From contig VZRZ01004144.1 of assembly GCA_013398175.1 (NCBI GenBank), positions 208,930 through 272,929 of the forward strand: a stretch of DNA of 64,000 bases. Reading direction: 5' to 3'. The notes under the pieces were generated by a model. It had not been told where the DNA came from and ran no database searches. It saw nothing but the letters and a program-made list of their open reading frames with translations. The stretch is from Climacteris rufus (lineage: Eukaryota > Chordata > Aves > Passeriformes > Climacteridae). The translations under genes were made by a program, and so were the position numbers. Shown here piece after piece: positions 48,114-62,200 of the stretch (the first letter of the stretch is position 1; each line of letters starts with the position of its first letter).

Positions 48114-51100
48114 TGCTGTCATGAAAAAGCATTTCTGTGGCTTATCAATTGTTTTGAGGTCGAGGGGTGCCTGTATGTGGAATTGATTGAACTTCAAGCA
48201 CCAGCAAGGCCATGTGCTCACAGGAGGTGGTCAGATCCCAAAAGAGGAGTGTGAGCCTGCTGCAGATGGGGTTTCAAGACAGAACAGCCATGCAGAGTTA
48301 GTGGTTAGGGCAAAGCATGGGGTGCAGACACCAGCAGTGGCTGCCTGACTGCAGCAGGGCCCTGCACCCCTGTCAGGCAGGTTGGGGCCCTCCCATGAAG
48401 CCAGCACTACCAGGGCAGGGTGGTGAGGTGCAGCAGCACAGCCCATTATCATGCCTGCTCCTTTGAACACCAAAACACTAGCACAGCCACCCCTCTGTGC
48501 TGCTCCCCACCCTCCGCTGATGTGTGCACAGGGACCGTGTGAAGAGAACTACTCTCACAGGGGTCTTGGCTTCTCCTCAGCCTTGCTCACCACCAAACTG
48601 TGTTTGACCTGGTGAGAGGGGAGAAATAGTCGCCCTGCAAATCACTGTTGTAAAGAAAATGTCACATCTTTTGTGTGCCACTGTTTTGATCTCACAGTGA
48701 TATTCATAGCCCAAATTCACACTAGGATCTTTGCAGGCAACCAGACAGCCTTACCCAGACAAAAGTTTTGGTGTGGGTTTGAGATCCACACCTTACATGG
48801 AACATCTTTCAGATACTAATTCTTAGCAGTATTTGAAATGCCTACCAAAAGATACTTGATGAGGAATGCCGCCAGCCATGGAGAACCTGAAAGGGAAAAG
48901 TGATAAAAGTATAAAGGAGAACCACTTTGCCAACTCCTGCTGTCCAGCTTCAGTGTGAAAAATTAGCAATTAGTCTTAATGCAACCCCCAAAATTTTCTA
49001 TGGGTCCCATTTTCAAAGTGTTAATTAAAGGTAGGAGCTGGCATCCATAATAGGCTTTCGTGAGACATTTCAAACCCCCTCTAAACAATGTCCAATCCAA
49101 CTTCCACTGGAACTGAAGTCAAACAGGAAAAGTGCATTTGAGTGGTTTGATGTGTTGGTGTTGCCTTGTGAGCGGACACAGCACAGCCCTAGCAGCACAG
49201 CCCGTGGCCATGTCAGGCCATGTCTGACATGAACAAACCAGTGCACGTGGCTCCACTGGAGGAGGAGGAAACACCTTTCCCAAAGCAAACATTTCGGGTC
49301 TATTAAAAGCAGAAGTTTAAGTAGAACAAGATGTGGCAGCAGAACCAGCCCAAGGCTTTCCAGCAAGCGGACTACAGGGAATTTTGCCACCCCGAGAATG
49401 AAGATTTATTTTGTTCTTCTCCTTGCAGCTGCAAAATTAAACTTGCAGAAGCAAAGTCCAAAGCAGACAGAGTAATGGGATACAAAGGGTGTCTTGTGGC
49501 CATCCACGGCTGAGGAAACAGGCTTGGGAAGGATGAGGAAGGGGATGGAAAAAAAGGGGAGAAGTCATAAGGATATGGGAAGCAAGGAGGTGGATTTCAG
49601 GGCAGTGAAATTTTCAGCAAGGATCAACTCTACATTTCCTACTCATCTGCCAGCCACCCTGACAGTTTCATCCCTCTCCAAAGCCACCAACTTCCTTTGG
49701 GAGAGCACCCCAATCCATGCCTCAGGACATCCAAGTACCTGTCCATCTCCATCTACTGCCTCCCTCCAGCCCCTCCTTGCCCCCAAGTATGTCCCCACAA
49801 CCTGGGAAGCACAAACCTGGTGCTACTGTATTGCCTCTCCTTTTGCTTTATTTTAATTTTCTTTCATTAAAGACAAAGCTAATAGAAAGGGAGCCATTCG
49901 AAAATCCAGACCCTATCAATACCCCCTCAGAACCACATTCTCCTAAACGATTGCATCTGTTGAGGGCTCGAGCTGGGACGGATGAGTAATGTTTTGAGAG
50001 GATGTACCCCCCTCGGGTGGCTTGGGAAAGCAGCTGGGGTTCAAGTGGTGAGTGGTTCGAATGAGCCACAGGAGGCTCGTCAGGCTGCCCGCGGCCCTCG
50101 CCCTCTGCAGGCAGATGGTGCTCTCCCAGGGCCAGCGCTAACGACCTCGGAGCAGTCCCCAGCCTGTGAAAATAGCCCATTACACGTCTAATTATGCAAA
50201 TTAAAAATAAAAATCACAATTAAAGACTCCGAACCAATTCTTACCTAATTTGCAGCAGTGGGATACCAGTTTTGAGGGAGGGCTTTGAGCAGGATGAGGC
50301 AGAGGCTCACGGCTCTGCCAGCATCCCTCCCCTTCAGAGGGCTCTGCATGTACTAAGCCTGCTGCTGCCCTCCGTTTATTTCCTCCTCAGGAAGGTAGAA
50401 ATGATTTTTAACCTTCCTTGGAGGTGCACAGTCAATGGAAGTGACCCTCCTCTGACTCCTGGCAGATGAATCCCACTATCCCAACCACAAACACAGTGCC
50501 CTCATTTATGGGAGCCTATGTCCAAGGCACAGCCACCCTGGGTTATCAATATCTTGATCAGTCCCCCAGGCTCATTCTGCAATGTGACTCTCTCGTTCCC
50601 AGGTTGTTTGGAACCTACTGGTGCAGTACAATCTGAAAATGAAGGGTCCTCTCTGATACCAGCACCAAATAAATAACTTTCTGTCGGGGACCTGATCTCC
50701 ATGCAAGATACACAAATAACTATTTGTTATTTAATTCTTCTCCAGGTATAAGGAGGTAAATATTCAAGGCCTGTAGGAGGCAGCTGTGTGTTGTGCCACC
50801 ACCTGGCTCCTGGAGGCTCATCACATGATGTGAGCATTACCCCATCCACTGCCCTCCTTTGGCTGTCATTGTGCCCTATGTCACTGACAGGCTCACTGGA
50901 AAATCTTTCAGATTTTTAGATGTGTGTCTTCAAATCAGTTAGAGGGACTCTTAAAAGGACATTCAGCAGAATAGAGTGTTTAGTGTTTTCTTGAGATCAT
51001 CTTGAAGCACTTTTACCCCCTTTAACCTCAGAAGAGCTTTAATAATTTCAAAGACATCTTCCAGACCTTTAGTATAGCTTTCCTCCCACTGTTCTTTTGT

Positions 51101-52334
51101 CCAAATTCTGCATTACTTTGCCTGAAATACAGCCTTTATTTCAAGCAAATGAAAGCAAGGGAGGTAATTCACTGCACGCTGACATTAAAGCTCCCTTTTC
51201 AGCTAAACAAAATTTGCTTTCAAGATTTTAGGCCATAGCTGATGCGTCTGATAAGCTTTAGGACTCAGCTACTTAAAAGTCTACACATTACAAAACTCTG
51301 GAGATAAGTATATTCATGAATTGTGGGAAAACACTGCCGGGTAATCAAACACCTCACGTATTCCTGCACTGACTCTGGGGCTGGCTCTGCCAGGGCTCTC
51401 CATCTCTGCCTCCAGCCAAGCCGGGCAGCAAATGACCTGCTCCGGTTACCCTGGGCCAGCCGGCAGCAGCAGGCTGGGCAGGAGCTGCACCGGCGTGACC
51501 CTGCCTGGCTGTGGAGCCAAAGCTTCCAAAAGGCCATTGAGCAAACCTAGCCCTGCTTGAATACATCAACCTTTCCATACTTGCAGGCTCCAGTGCTAGC
51601 AGCCTTTCATCCAGTGACCTAGAATCCTCCTGGCTCTTCTCTAGACCCCGCTGCACCAGGTTGTGGGTCTCCATGATTTGGTGTGCATATCAACCCTTCT
51701 TCAGTTGAAGATCTCCTCATCTTCTCTTTTCATCATCCCTCACTCCACAGGTCTCTACACTTACATGTCTCCTGGAAGAGATATGGAGGGAGAATGGGGG
51801 CAAACGTTCTCCTGTCTTGAGCCTTTTGGTTATATCAAGCATAATAAAAAAATCAAAAGCTAACAAGAGGCTCTCACCAAAGGACAGAATCCAGAGGATC
51901 TTTGCAGACAAGAAGCTTTCTGTGTACATTTTCATTTTCACAGCACCTAGCAAACATTAATCCTCGCTCTCACATCGAGTGGTAAATATTATTCTTTCTG
52001 TGTTACAGTGCACAGGCTAAGGGGCTTACCTCAGGCCAAGGGGATTTCATTTTACATTGCAGTTCAAAATTTCCCTGGCCACTCATCTTCTGGCCAGATC
52101 ATGACTGTCTTCAAGTGATAATAACTTCAACAATATTTGACAGCCTGGAAAGACGTGAATTTCCTCTTCCAAAACTGCTTCCAAATCAACTTCATTTTAT
52201 CTCATAAATGAATGAAAGGAAATAGACTACACAGATGGCTGGTGCCTCTTTTCCCTGCTCTGAATGAGGGATCCAAGTTCGTTAACTGTGTTTAGCAGCC
52301 CTTTTCAGTAAAGGCAGCACTCACACCACAGGAT
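48114..52334. other. Non-coding interval
   Basis: No gene recognised. It includes an AT-rich block at 50160-50230 with an octamer motif, and a GC-richer patch near 51.35-51.55 kb. Confidence 0.6.
50194..50201 (+). promoter_or_regulatory. Octamer motif ATGCAAAT in an AT-rich block
   Basis: The perfect POU octamer overlaps TAATTA-type homeodomain sites (CTAATTATGCAAATTA, 50189-50204). Such clusters occur in conserved enhancers, but AT-rich DNA produces them by chance too. No transcript or conservation data are available here. Confidence 0.25.
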
Positions 52335-52475
52335 GTAAGGCAGGCACAGGCTGCCCAGAGAAGCTGGGGCATCTCAATCCTTAGAGGTTTCCAACGGCCA
52401 GTGGGACAAAATTCCCGGTCTGATCTCAGAGGTGACCCTGCTTTGAGCAGCACATTGGGCTGAAGATCTCCAACT
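52335..52475 (+). mobile_element. CR1 LINE fragment, near 3' end
   Basis: It reads CACAGGCTGCCCAGAGAAGC, GGGGCATCTCAATCCTTAGA, TCTGATCTCAGAGGTGACCC and TGCTTTGAGCAGCACATTGG, in CR1 order and plus orientation. The last tail with the TTCTATG repeats is missing. Confidence 0.85.
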
Positions 52476-55400
52476 TTCCCTCCCACATAAGTTACCCTGT
52501 GATGCCACAAACATACAATTTTTTGTGCCACGAGGTGACAACTGTTCTTTGTCTCAGAGACGCACAGACTTCTCCATTGACTGCAGGAGTGATAAATAAC
52601 TGTATTTTCCAGAACCATTAAAATGAGGGACAGGAAGCAATGCCTCCATCTGCTAATTACATCTTGGTTATTACTGCTCTTATAGGAGGCAACATGACAT
52701 AAGGACCTGGGCATGGTTGTTAGGTGTTTCCCTTTGAAGTTAAAGAGCTACACAAGGGTGGGTGGGGTGTCTGTGCTCCTTCATTCCTTCTCACATTATT
52801 ATCAGTCACAGCAGCAACCAACAGATTCCCTGAAAGACATTCATAGTGCTATTTCTTCCTCTCAGCTGGCAGATGTTCATTATATTCAGGTAGCACCTAA
52901 ATGTCATAGATGTCCTATTGGGACAGGTCCTGTGTACAAGGCTTGTTATTTTTTTTTTTATCATCTCTGCCTCAGAAGATCTCACCTCATAAATGAGAGG
53001 CACCTTAGTCACAGGAGGGAACCTTTTCTTGGACTATGCAATCTGCAGCTGTCCTTATAAAGAGCAGACAGCAAGACACCCCAGGCATGTTTGCCTCATG
53101 CATTACACAGCATCAGAGAAGTATTTCTGGGCAGCACAGCTCAGTGTGCTTTACAATACAAGTGATTCTTGAGAAAAAATGAAAAAAAGGAAACTAATTA
53201 AATACCTCTTAGTAGACCCATTTAACACCAACAATGTGACAAGGTCAATGACCAGAGCATCAGCAGAGCTGCCTGGAAGCCACCAGGGTCACAGAGCACC
53301 TTGTACCCTCACAGGAGTGTATTTACAGAGGGGCCAGATCCCACCAAATGCTGAGCGCTCTCAAGTCCCACCAAACTGTTTTAAAGGAAATAGTAGCTGA
53401 GGGAACTCCAGACAAACCCTTAAGAAACCCCTGACCATTCCTCCTCCATGTTACATATTCTCCATGTACTGTAGCAACCCACAGGAATTGTAACTGGCAG
53501 CACTGTTTTTTCATAATACCCTGCACAGCACTGTCATGTCCTTATATTCTCCAGAGAAACATGCAATTTCCATTAAAACCTTAATTAAAAATACATATGG
53601 AGCATTTACGGCAGCTGACTTGGCTTTAGCGTTAGCTCAGAGCTGGTCATGCCCACGCTGAAGGCTGGTAAGGTGTTGGAGTTCCTGCACAGGTATATAG
53701 CAGGACCTGGTGGATGGAGGCAAATTGGACTTTGCTAAGAGGAGAGGCAGGATTTGTGCACTGCATGGACTGCTACCTCCTCCTGGCAGAGCAACAGCCA
53801 GCCCAGGGGACACCAACAGACGAGACAACATTCATTAATTATGAGCAAAAAAAACCCAAAATACACATTATTTTCTCAAAAATAATGATATTCCTTGGCT
53901 TCTTGCTTGCATGTTCATTAACATGTTAATAGGATACCTATTATGGAAGATCTAAACCACGCAGTCATGCACATATGCACCCAGTCATTTATTATAGCAA
54001 CAGCTTCCTTTCTATTTCACATATTTATCCCCATCCAGAAACTAGTTCAAATTGAGCCATCCAGGGCAAGCTGTAATTGATGAATAAATCTTGAGGAAAG
54101 CAATTTTGCTTTCTGTGCATTACATAGCCAATTATCTTTTCCAATACTGAGAGCTCTATTTATTTAGTAGTGATGGAGCCAGGGAATTGCTGGAGGTAGG
54201 ACCCAGGGGAGGGTTGGACCTATCAGTAAACTTCACCTAAAAACACACCAGCCTTCAAATAAACACACACATTCTTACAAACGGGGAGAAATGTCAAGCA
54301 AGTCCCCACAAACAACAGATCCACAAACTACTATGTCAAAGTGGAAGGAAACTACTGCTGGTGAAAGAAGCACCGTTGTGCAGAGGGCCTAGGCAAGGAC
54401 AGAGCTCTCCAGCCCGAGAAGGGAGGATGGGGAATGATGTGGCAGTGGGTGGGACAGCAGTGGTGTCACAGGAGGCATACAGGGCTCAGCCAGCCTGAGT
54501 AAGCAGTACAGTCATTTAGGTACATCTTGAGCTGACCACACAATAGTTTTTGACTCAGCAGCAGGGTTAATTATGAAGCTGTGAGTGACAGACATTACTC
54601 AGGGCAGGTAAATATCTAGAACAGTCCCTGGAGGAAATTCGCAGTGGAGACTGTAGCCTTTCCTGCAGCCATCATCTATTGCATTTCGTCCTCATGGCAG
54701 AAAAAACAACGCCAGTTTTCTGTCTTTTGTTAGACTATTTCAGGCAGTGCCTGGTGGGAGAGTCATGGAGAGAACTGTGCTGGTGGTTTTGGGACAGAGC
54801 ACCAGTCTGTCAGCAGATTAAATCTCTTGCAAATGCTATTCTCAACACATCATGCAGGATCTAAACTTCAGACCAACAGCTCAGCACAAACTTAATTTCA
54901 TTATGAAACTGGAGCCTTTCATATTTTGTCTATAACACTCCTAAAACATTTGTGTTTTTCATTGCATCCTGTTCCATTTCTTTGGTTTTACTCTACCCCT
55001 AAATTTTCTGCATGTCTCATCTTTTTATGTGGGGGAGGAATAGTTGCCCCACAGATGCTTTGCTAGCAAAGCTCCCCAGCCCCACAGCAGCCAGGGAGGA
55101 CACAAAAATGGTCATTAGCTGGTGACCTGCCTGACAGCAGGGGAGCAGCAGAGGTCTGGGTAAGCAGGTTGGTGGGTGTGTGCAATAATCCATTGAGCAA
55201 AAAGCATCAGAGGAGCCTTTGGCACATAGGGCCAGGACTTTAACCAAGTGCATACATTAAAATGCCAACTACCTCAGTTATGAACTCTGCTGGAAGTTCA
55301 AACATTGCAGTCTCCAGAATGAACAGTCAGATAAAACAAATCACTATGTGGAGCTGTGGTTGAAACCGTCACCCACAAAAAGATCATCACGATGCATCGC

Positions 55401-58400
55401 TGAAGTTGAGCCCATGTTTGCAAGATCTTCCCCTAAATCTATTGCCAAGAACATTTTAACTATACATGCCTGAAGAACTGCAATTCATACCAGCACAGGA
55501 CAGGATCTATAGCTAATTCCAGTATCAGAGAAATACTAAAAGCAGCACAGAGAAGGGTAGTTTTTGTAATGGTGACGTTTTTCCACTAGTAGACAGACTC
55601 AGGTCACCTGTATGTATTTAGCATCTAACAAATGATAAGGACTGTTGCTGGCTAGCAAAGCACACACAGTTTCACTCCGGGCACATAAAACATTTCCATA
55701 GCTTGTCATTACCCATGCCTTTTATCACCTCTGCGACCAGATTTGCAATTCACTGCTGCAGCATAAGCAGCCTGTAGCAAATCTCCTGTCACCACCAAAC
55801 CCCCCCACCTTCCACTCATTAAACAACAAAGTTATCAAGAAGGACCCAACCTTCCCAAGCACTCTTGGGACACTCACTGACCTCAAGCCTTCTGCTTCAG
55901 GGAGAACACACAGAGCACCAAACCCTGGTGTAGTGGCTGCCCCATAGGTGCCCATGCACTGAGAAAGAAAAGTCAAGATTGTGCCTTGTGGTGCTGCAAG
56001 TGGACAACACAGGAAAGGAATCAGTGATGGCATAGACTAGGCATGGTCAGGAGAGGACTGCTGCTGGCCAGCATGGGCTGTTGTGAAGATCCCAGTGATA
56101 GGTGTCCTGTGAGCCAGCTTTCCCCACACTTTAAGACAAATATTCTACAAAGACAAACTCTCAACAACCCACAACTCCGAGGAGCAAATGGTGATGTTCA
56201 GGGAGTGCAGAGACTGCTCCTCACTTCAGAGGGTAGTGATCAGTTCAACTGCTGCTGGGGAGGCTGGAAGCGTGGCTGCTTGGAGCTCGTAACAGGAGGA
56301 AGGGTCATAAGGAAAAAACTCAGAGACCCACAGAAAGCTGAAGAACATACACACAAAAAAAAGAGCACGTTGTGTCCAAAGAAAGTTCAACAACTTTCCC
56401 AGCTCATTGGATTGTGGGAACTTTGCTTTTCCAGGGAATAACTATGCTATTTTCAGCATTTTTATTATTCAATTTGTCATGGGCTGTCTCAGGAGACTAT
56501 CAACAATCAGTTTCAAGCAGCATCTGACCACAAACACTTCTCCACATGTGATTTAGAACATCTGGAGCGAAGGAGTCGGCTTACAAAGCATGCCAGCACT
56601 GTGCTGCCTCCCCACATTTCTTCTCCTGCCTTCCATCTTCACACCCACTGTCAGACTGTGCAAAGAAAGCAGGCTGGAGAAGGCAATTTTGGAGCCCTGA
56701 CAGTGCATCTCCACCCTGTGTTTGCTGCGAGCACGTGGGGAGAGCGGGCACTGCCCGCTTTGAAGAAGGGCACAGTCGGGGATTGCTGATGGCACATTCC
56801 CCGCATTGCTGAGCTGCAGTGATTTAAACGTCACATTCCCTAAGGACAGGAGATGCGATCCTTGGCCTGGAGGCGGGCCAGCCTGGGGACTCGTGCCAAG
56901 GCTTGCACGCTGGATATTGCATCCACAGACCTGAAAAGGAGGCACGTGCTTTGCTCCGTGCCAGCTGTACACACCAGCTCTCTCATTAGTGCAATAATTT
57001 CTTCGGCAACCCAGAGCAACATTTCCACCAGAGCTATCTGGCAGGTAAATTGTAAATTCACAAAGCAGTTCTTCAGCAAGCCTGAGGAGGGAATGGGAAC
57101 ATATGAAAAAGGAATCCAGGCAAATAGCAGAGGAAATGACATTATGATCCCAGCTGGAAGCTCTGTAATGAACTGCTTGGTGTCTGCACAGAAAACCTAC
57201 ATGAGAATGGGGAGAGGTTCTGGCCCCCGCAAAGCTGATGAGAATTGTATCATCATCGGGGGGGGGAAGGTTTCATACAGTCATTAATTTTATGTTCATC
57301 TCTAATTTCCCTGAGTGACCCACGAGGATGTGGTGCAATGACACAGTAGGCTGCTTTCACACTGCCTGCTGCCTTGCACGTCTGGCTTCCCCACGCGGCT
57401 GCCAAGTGCTGGGCTCATTAGCACATGTGCTGTGGTGCTCCCAGCGCTCCCCAGCCCAGCCCTGTACGAACCCTGCTCTGGTTTGTAACAACAAAGTCAG
57501 CACCAGGGCAGAGAGACACTTTGAACCGCGCTTTGAGAAGAGACATTACAGCAGGATCTGTACCTACTGCTTCCTTTCTTTTATATGTTTTCAAAGAATG
57601 ACTGGAAAAATTCAGGGACATTTGTCTGCCTTAAGTTAGAGAATCTGGGATTTTGACACCTAGTGTCTTTTAAGAGAGCTTATGAAGTCCCTGAAACCTG
57701 CTGTGGCTGCAGAAAGCACAACCACTATCCCATTGTTGGCTGTACATCACACCCACGCTGGAGTCACAGATCCCCATGTCCTCTCCCCCTGTCACCCCAT
57801 GGGGCTGCACAGGAACCTGTGGCCCCCCAGGGAGCTCCTGTCAGAGAGTGACTTCTCAGGTTTTGCAGCCCATGGTCCCGACTCACCACAGGGTCCAGGA
57901 CAGACCAGACCACGCTCCTGCGGTGACAGGGAACGTGCCTGTTCAGCTCGTGCTGAAATGTGAAACCACAGCCTCAGTTACACTTTTCCACCCATTTTTA
58001 GAGAATAAATAGCTATAAATACAAGTCTTGTTTCTAGTTACTAGGATCCATTTTGGGGTTTTTTTTCCCCAATACTGAGAATGGTTTTCAACTACATTAG
58101 TAGCCCGTTCACTCCAAAAGAAAGTAAAAATACGTAATTTTTTTTCTCACAAGAAAAGGGAGGCACCCTTAAAGCCACAGCAACCTTTATGTCATATTGC
58201 AAGTGCAACAACCCAAGAAAAGAAGAACAAAAAACTCCACCTAAATAATGGTTTCCACAAGAGCCCAGGCACAACCTTCAAGGAACAAAGTGACAAGATC
58301 CCTTCGATGATGAGGAGTTGCATCCAGTGGATGTGCCAGGTGGAAGATGTTCACATGCCATGGACATTTCATTTCTTTGAAGCAGGTACATTCACAGACT

Positions 58401-59112
58401 CCAGCTGAGGACACCAAAAGCAGTTTCCCAGGAACTGCAGGGACAGCATTTCCTCAGTGCTGCCCTGCCACCAAATGCATTTCCCACTGATTCAAGTTGC
58501 TGTTGGCATTGAACTGAGCAACGGCACACTCCAAAAGCTGCCTGCCAGACCTCATGAGCTCCCTGTGAGGCACCAGTAGGATGGCTGCTGTTCTGATACA
58601 TGGGTTTTGGAGCCCAGGTCTTCAAGACTGAAGAGCCAAAGCAGCTAAACCTGGCAGCTGCAGTTCAGCAGTCACTGACAAGCTCCTGATGCCTGGCAGC
58701 TCATGTATCTTTTCCAGGTGCCTCTTACCCATACCCTGCTTTGGATTTGCTCTCCTTCTAGAGAGAATTTCATGCCCTTGCTTATATCAGATTCTAGGAA
58801 CTTCCCTGCAAGTATGACCAAGAGCCAGCAGAGACAGGCAGAGATCTTGAGCAACTGTGGCAGTGTGAGGGCACACTGGGGCAATGTGAGGGAAGGGAAC
58901 ATCTGGCAGTGCAAAATGTGAGGAGAAAGCCTCTGAATAACACCATGGATTGGGATTAGCACAGAAACCAAAACCAGATCAAATCTACAACAGGTTTTGC
59001 TCCCCCCCTGGCTGGATGTAGCACCTACCTGTGGCATCCCAGGGTCTGCAGCTGGAAAGCATGCTCTTCTCTCTTTCAAAAGGTTGTTCTCACCCCCTTT
59101 ATACAGAAAAAC
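52476..59112. other. Non-coding interval
   Basis: No gene recognised. GC-richer patches occur at 56.7-56.95 kb and 57.35-57.5 kb, with a run of nine G at about 57.26 kb. Frames are short and lack domains. Confidence 0.6.
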
Positions 59113-59245
59113 CTGAAGGCGGTCACATGGGACAGGGCTCTGAACAAGCTGATGTAGTTGTAGATGTTCCTGCTCATCAAAGCAGGGATTGGACTGGGGA
59201 TCTTTAATGGCCCCTTCCAACTCAAACTATTCCACGATTCTATGG
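59113..59245 (+). mobile_element. CR1 LINE 3' terminus
   Basis: It reads GGGACAGGGCTCTGAACAAG, AGATGTTCCTGCTCATCAAA, GGATCTTTAATGGCCCCTTC and ATTCCACGATTCTATGG, the plus-orientation CR1 end. It is strongly 5'-truncated. Confidence 0.92.
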
Positions 59246-62200
59246 GACTGAAACTTGAAGCATGGAATGGCTCACAATGGCTCAGTCCTTTCCCATGGTT
59301 TTATTTTGTTGGTTTGTTTGTTTCACCCTGAGAAATCCTGTCTCTTCAACAGAAGGAAGAAAGTCACCCAGGTAAGATCAAATCTCACACCCCTGGAGCC
59401 AAACACGGGCAAGACAGCAGGTCAGATCAACACAACAACACTTTTCTAGACAGTGTTCAAAAAAAGGGTCAGGGAGAACATCTCTGTGCAAGTAATGGAC
59501 TGACTGTGAACTGGAAAAAATCCTACACTTACGCTGCTATAGGTTTAAAACTAATGTCTGTTTTCTTTAGCAGAAATAGCTGATTTTTTTTTAAATCATC
59601 CTCAGAACAGTTCATGAAAACTCAGGAACCTGCCATCACAAGGCCACAATCCCCATATGACATTAAGAAGTTTGGGATGCAATCAACATTCAGGATCTTC
59701 CACGGCAAGCTCTGCCACAACTTTTGGACTTCTACATTTAATTTTTAATAATGACCAATACTTTATGGTGACTTTGATCAGACAGCATTGAACACCTCCA
59801 ATTTAAGTCTTCATGTTTAAACTTATGCCAGGGTCCCTTCCCATAGCTATAGCAGCAAACAGGCAAGGAAAGGGAGACCTAAGTATATTCATAGCTATTT
59901 AATGCTCCTTCACATCAGTTAAAAATGAGCTCTCTCCTTTTGGCATCACAGTTTGAAACTACATATTTGATATTCTGATGGATTCATCTTTTCAGGAAGC
60001 ACGCACAGCAGCCTTGAAGGCTTCATGCAGTGAATCAAACCAGCAGAGACTCATCACAACATCACTTCGAGGAGATCTCTCTTCTAACAGGAAGAGACAG
60101 AGCACACAGCAACAGCAGCTTTTCATGTTTCAGGCTTCAGGTTTGCTTTTTGTCAGAGTTTTGGGAAACACTGGAGTGTTCACTTGTTCACGTACAGTGA
60201 ACAAGTTAACTCAAAAGGGAACAAAGCACATTTCATTAAAAACATCTCTTGGTTAGAAGGGAAATAAAACATTTCCTGAATGTTCAGCTGAAACCAAGGT
60301 ACCAAGGTGCAGCCGTAGATAATAGAAGATAACCTAAAAGAATACATTTGTTGCTGTATCCTGGAGACATATGCCTCCCTTTATCACTGCAGGGAACGTC
60401 AGAGGCAGGAGGGAATGAGGGCAGGAGGAAATCAGAATGTGACGTGAGCCAGAGTGGGAAACATCACTCGATGTCTCTAAGACCACCCAGTATCAAGATA
60501 GTGGTGGGGAAATAATTTGTAAGGTCCAGAAGGGACATTTCCAGGCCAATCAGAGACAGCCTAAAGGCACTGGATATTTCAGAGAGTGAAGGTGAAAGTG
60601 GGCATTAAAGTCCCAGGATCTGGGCAAAGGCTCCTACAGAATGATTCCCTGCAGATCCCCATTGTTTTGCCATGTTTCCACAGAATAAGATTCCTGGCCA
60701 GAAGAATGTTTAGTTTTGGGCAGTTTATTTAATAATTGGAGACCATAAACAGTAGAATGTGACCCAGCAAAAAGATCCTTACCTTGGGTTAAGTGCAGGG
60801 TGCAGTCTTGGAAATCTGTTGAATTATTAAAAAAAGAGAGTGGGATTCTTCAGGTTTTCTTTTCATTCACGTATAAAGAATTTTGTGCTTCATACTTCAA
60901 AATTTTGCCTCGTCTGTTCACAATCAGATGTCAATGGTTTAAATGCCAAACTGTTTCTTAATATTTTTAGGACTTGATTTCATCAATTGCTTATAATCAA
61001 AGTTAGCTGCGTGGTCTCAGACTGTCCTAACACTCATTCTGAATTAAAGCCTGAATACCCAACTTATACACGGGTGGAAGAGGACAGAAGCAGAACCACT
61101 TCTATCTGATAACAAGACTAAGTTGATATCAAAATCCCAATCCTTTAAATAGCACTAGTTTTGTGTAGACAAATACAGCCATACATAAAACAGTGATATG
61201 TTTACTTAAAACCAATAAATTAATAGAAGTACTTTTTTCCTCTTTTCATTCCAGCAAATTTTTCAAGACTGCCCAACGCAAATCTGCCCAAACCTACATA
61301 AATACACATTTCTACAGAAATTACTAACAGCAACAGTAAATTCACCACAATTCTATCTCTACACTCCGCTTCAGAAGCGTGGAAGAAGGGAGACGTGGCA
61401 CTGCCGAGGGAGTGCTGTGGGCAGAGTTACCCTGCAAGGCAGAACATGGCAGTTCTGGGCAGGGTCTGTACAGTCTGGGCTTAAAGCAGCCACTGCTGAG
61501 ACCTACAGTATTTCAGCAGGAGCAAGTTCTGCTCTGCCAATTAATTTTTTTTCCACACACTAAACCTTCCTTTACCTTCACACCCAGGAGGAAACACTCC
61601 AATGAGTCATAATATGGAAAGTCTCACTGTAACTGGGACTGACATGTGAATGGTGTTCTCTTTGAGGGAGTCTCCTGAAACTACAGAGCAGATCACACAA
61701 CTGCAGACAGACAGGTCTGCAGTGCAAATCACCAAATCCTGTGCTGGAATGGTTGCAAGATCATACTACATGACAACAACCTTTAGCTACATTTAAACTG
61801 AAAGGTCATGGGATAGTGACATATCAAATCCAGAGAATTTTGAACACTTCGAGGGGTTTTAGAAACATTGGTAAACAATTGTCCCTCAGAGTCACACGCT
61901 TTTGTAAGTTAAAAAATACTACAATAAGGACAGAAGGTAGATAGGAGGAGAGTCAGAACTCATTCATTGGTCATGCTAGAGATTGCTTCAAATTCACACT
62001 GCTCTGTATTGTTGTAAGTTGCCACAGCCCCCTCCAGTTCTCTCTTTGAAACATGTTTGTTGGGAAGTTCTAATGTCCAAAGCAGCACAGACGTGTGCAT
62101 CTCCCATCACCATCAAACTACCGGGAAAGCTTTAAAAAACAACCATGACCATTGTCTATAGAATATGGAAAATTAAGAATTAACAGTGAAATTTATATAG

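Noticed and set aside
47614..48132. 172-codon minus-strand frame opposite the kinase
   Set aside because: It is the antisense shadow of the GC-rich kinase exon and resembles no protein.
50045..50075. GGTTCGAAT as the T loop of a tRNA
   Set aside because: No acceptor stem, A box or cloverleaf can be drawn around it.
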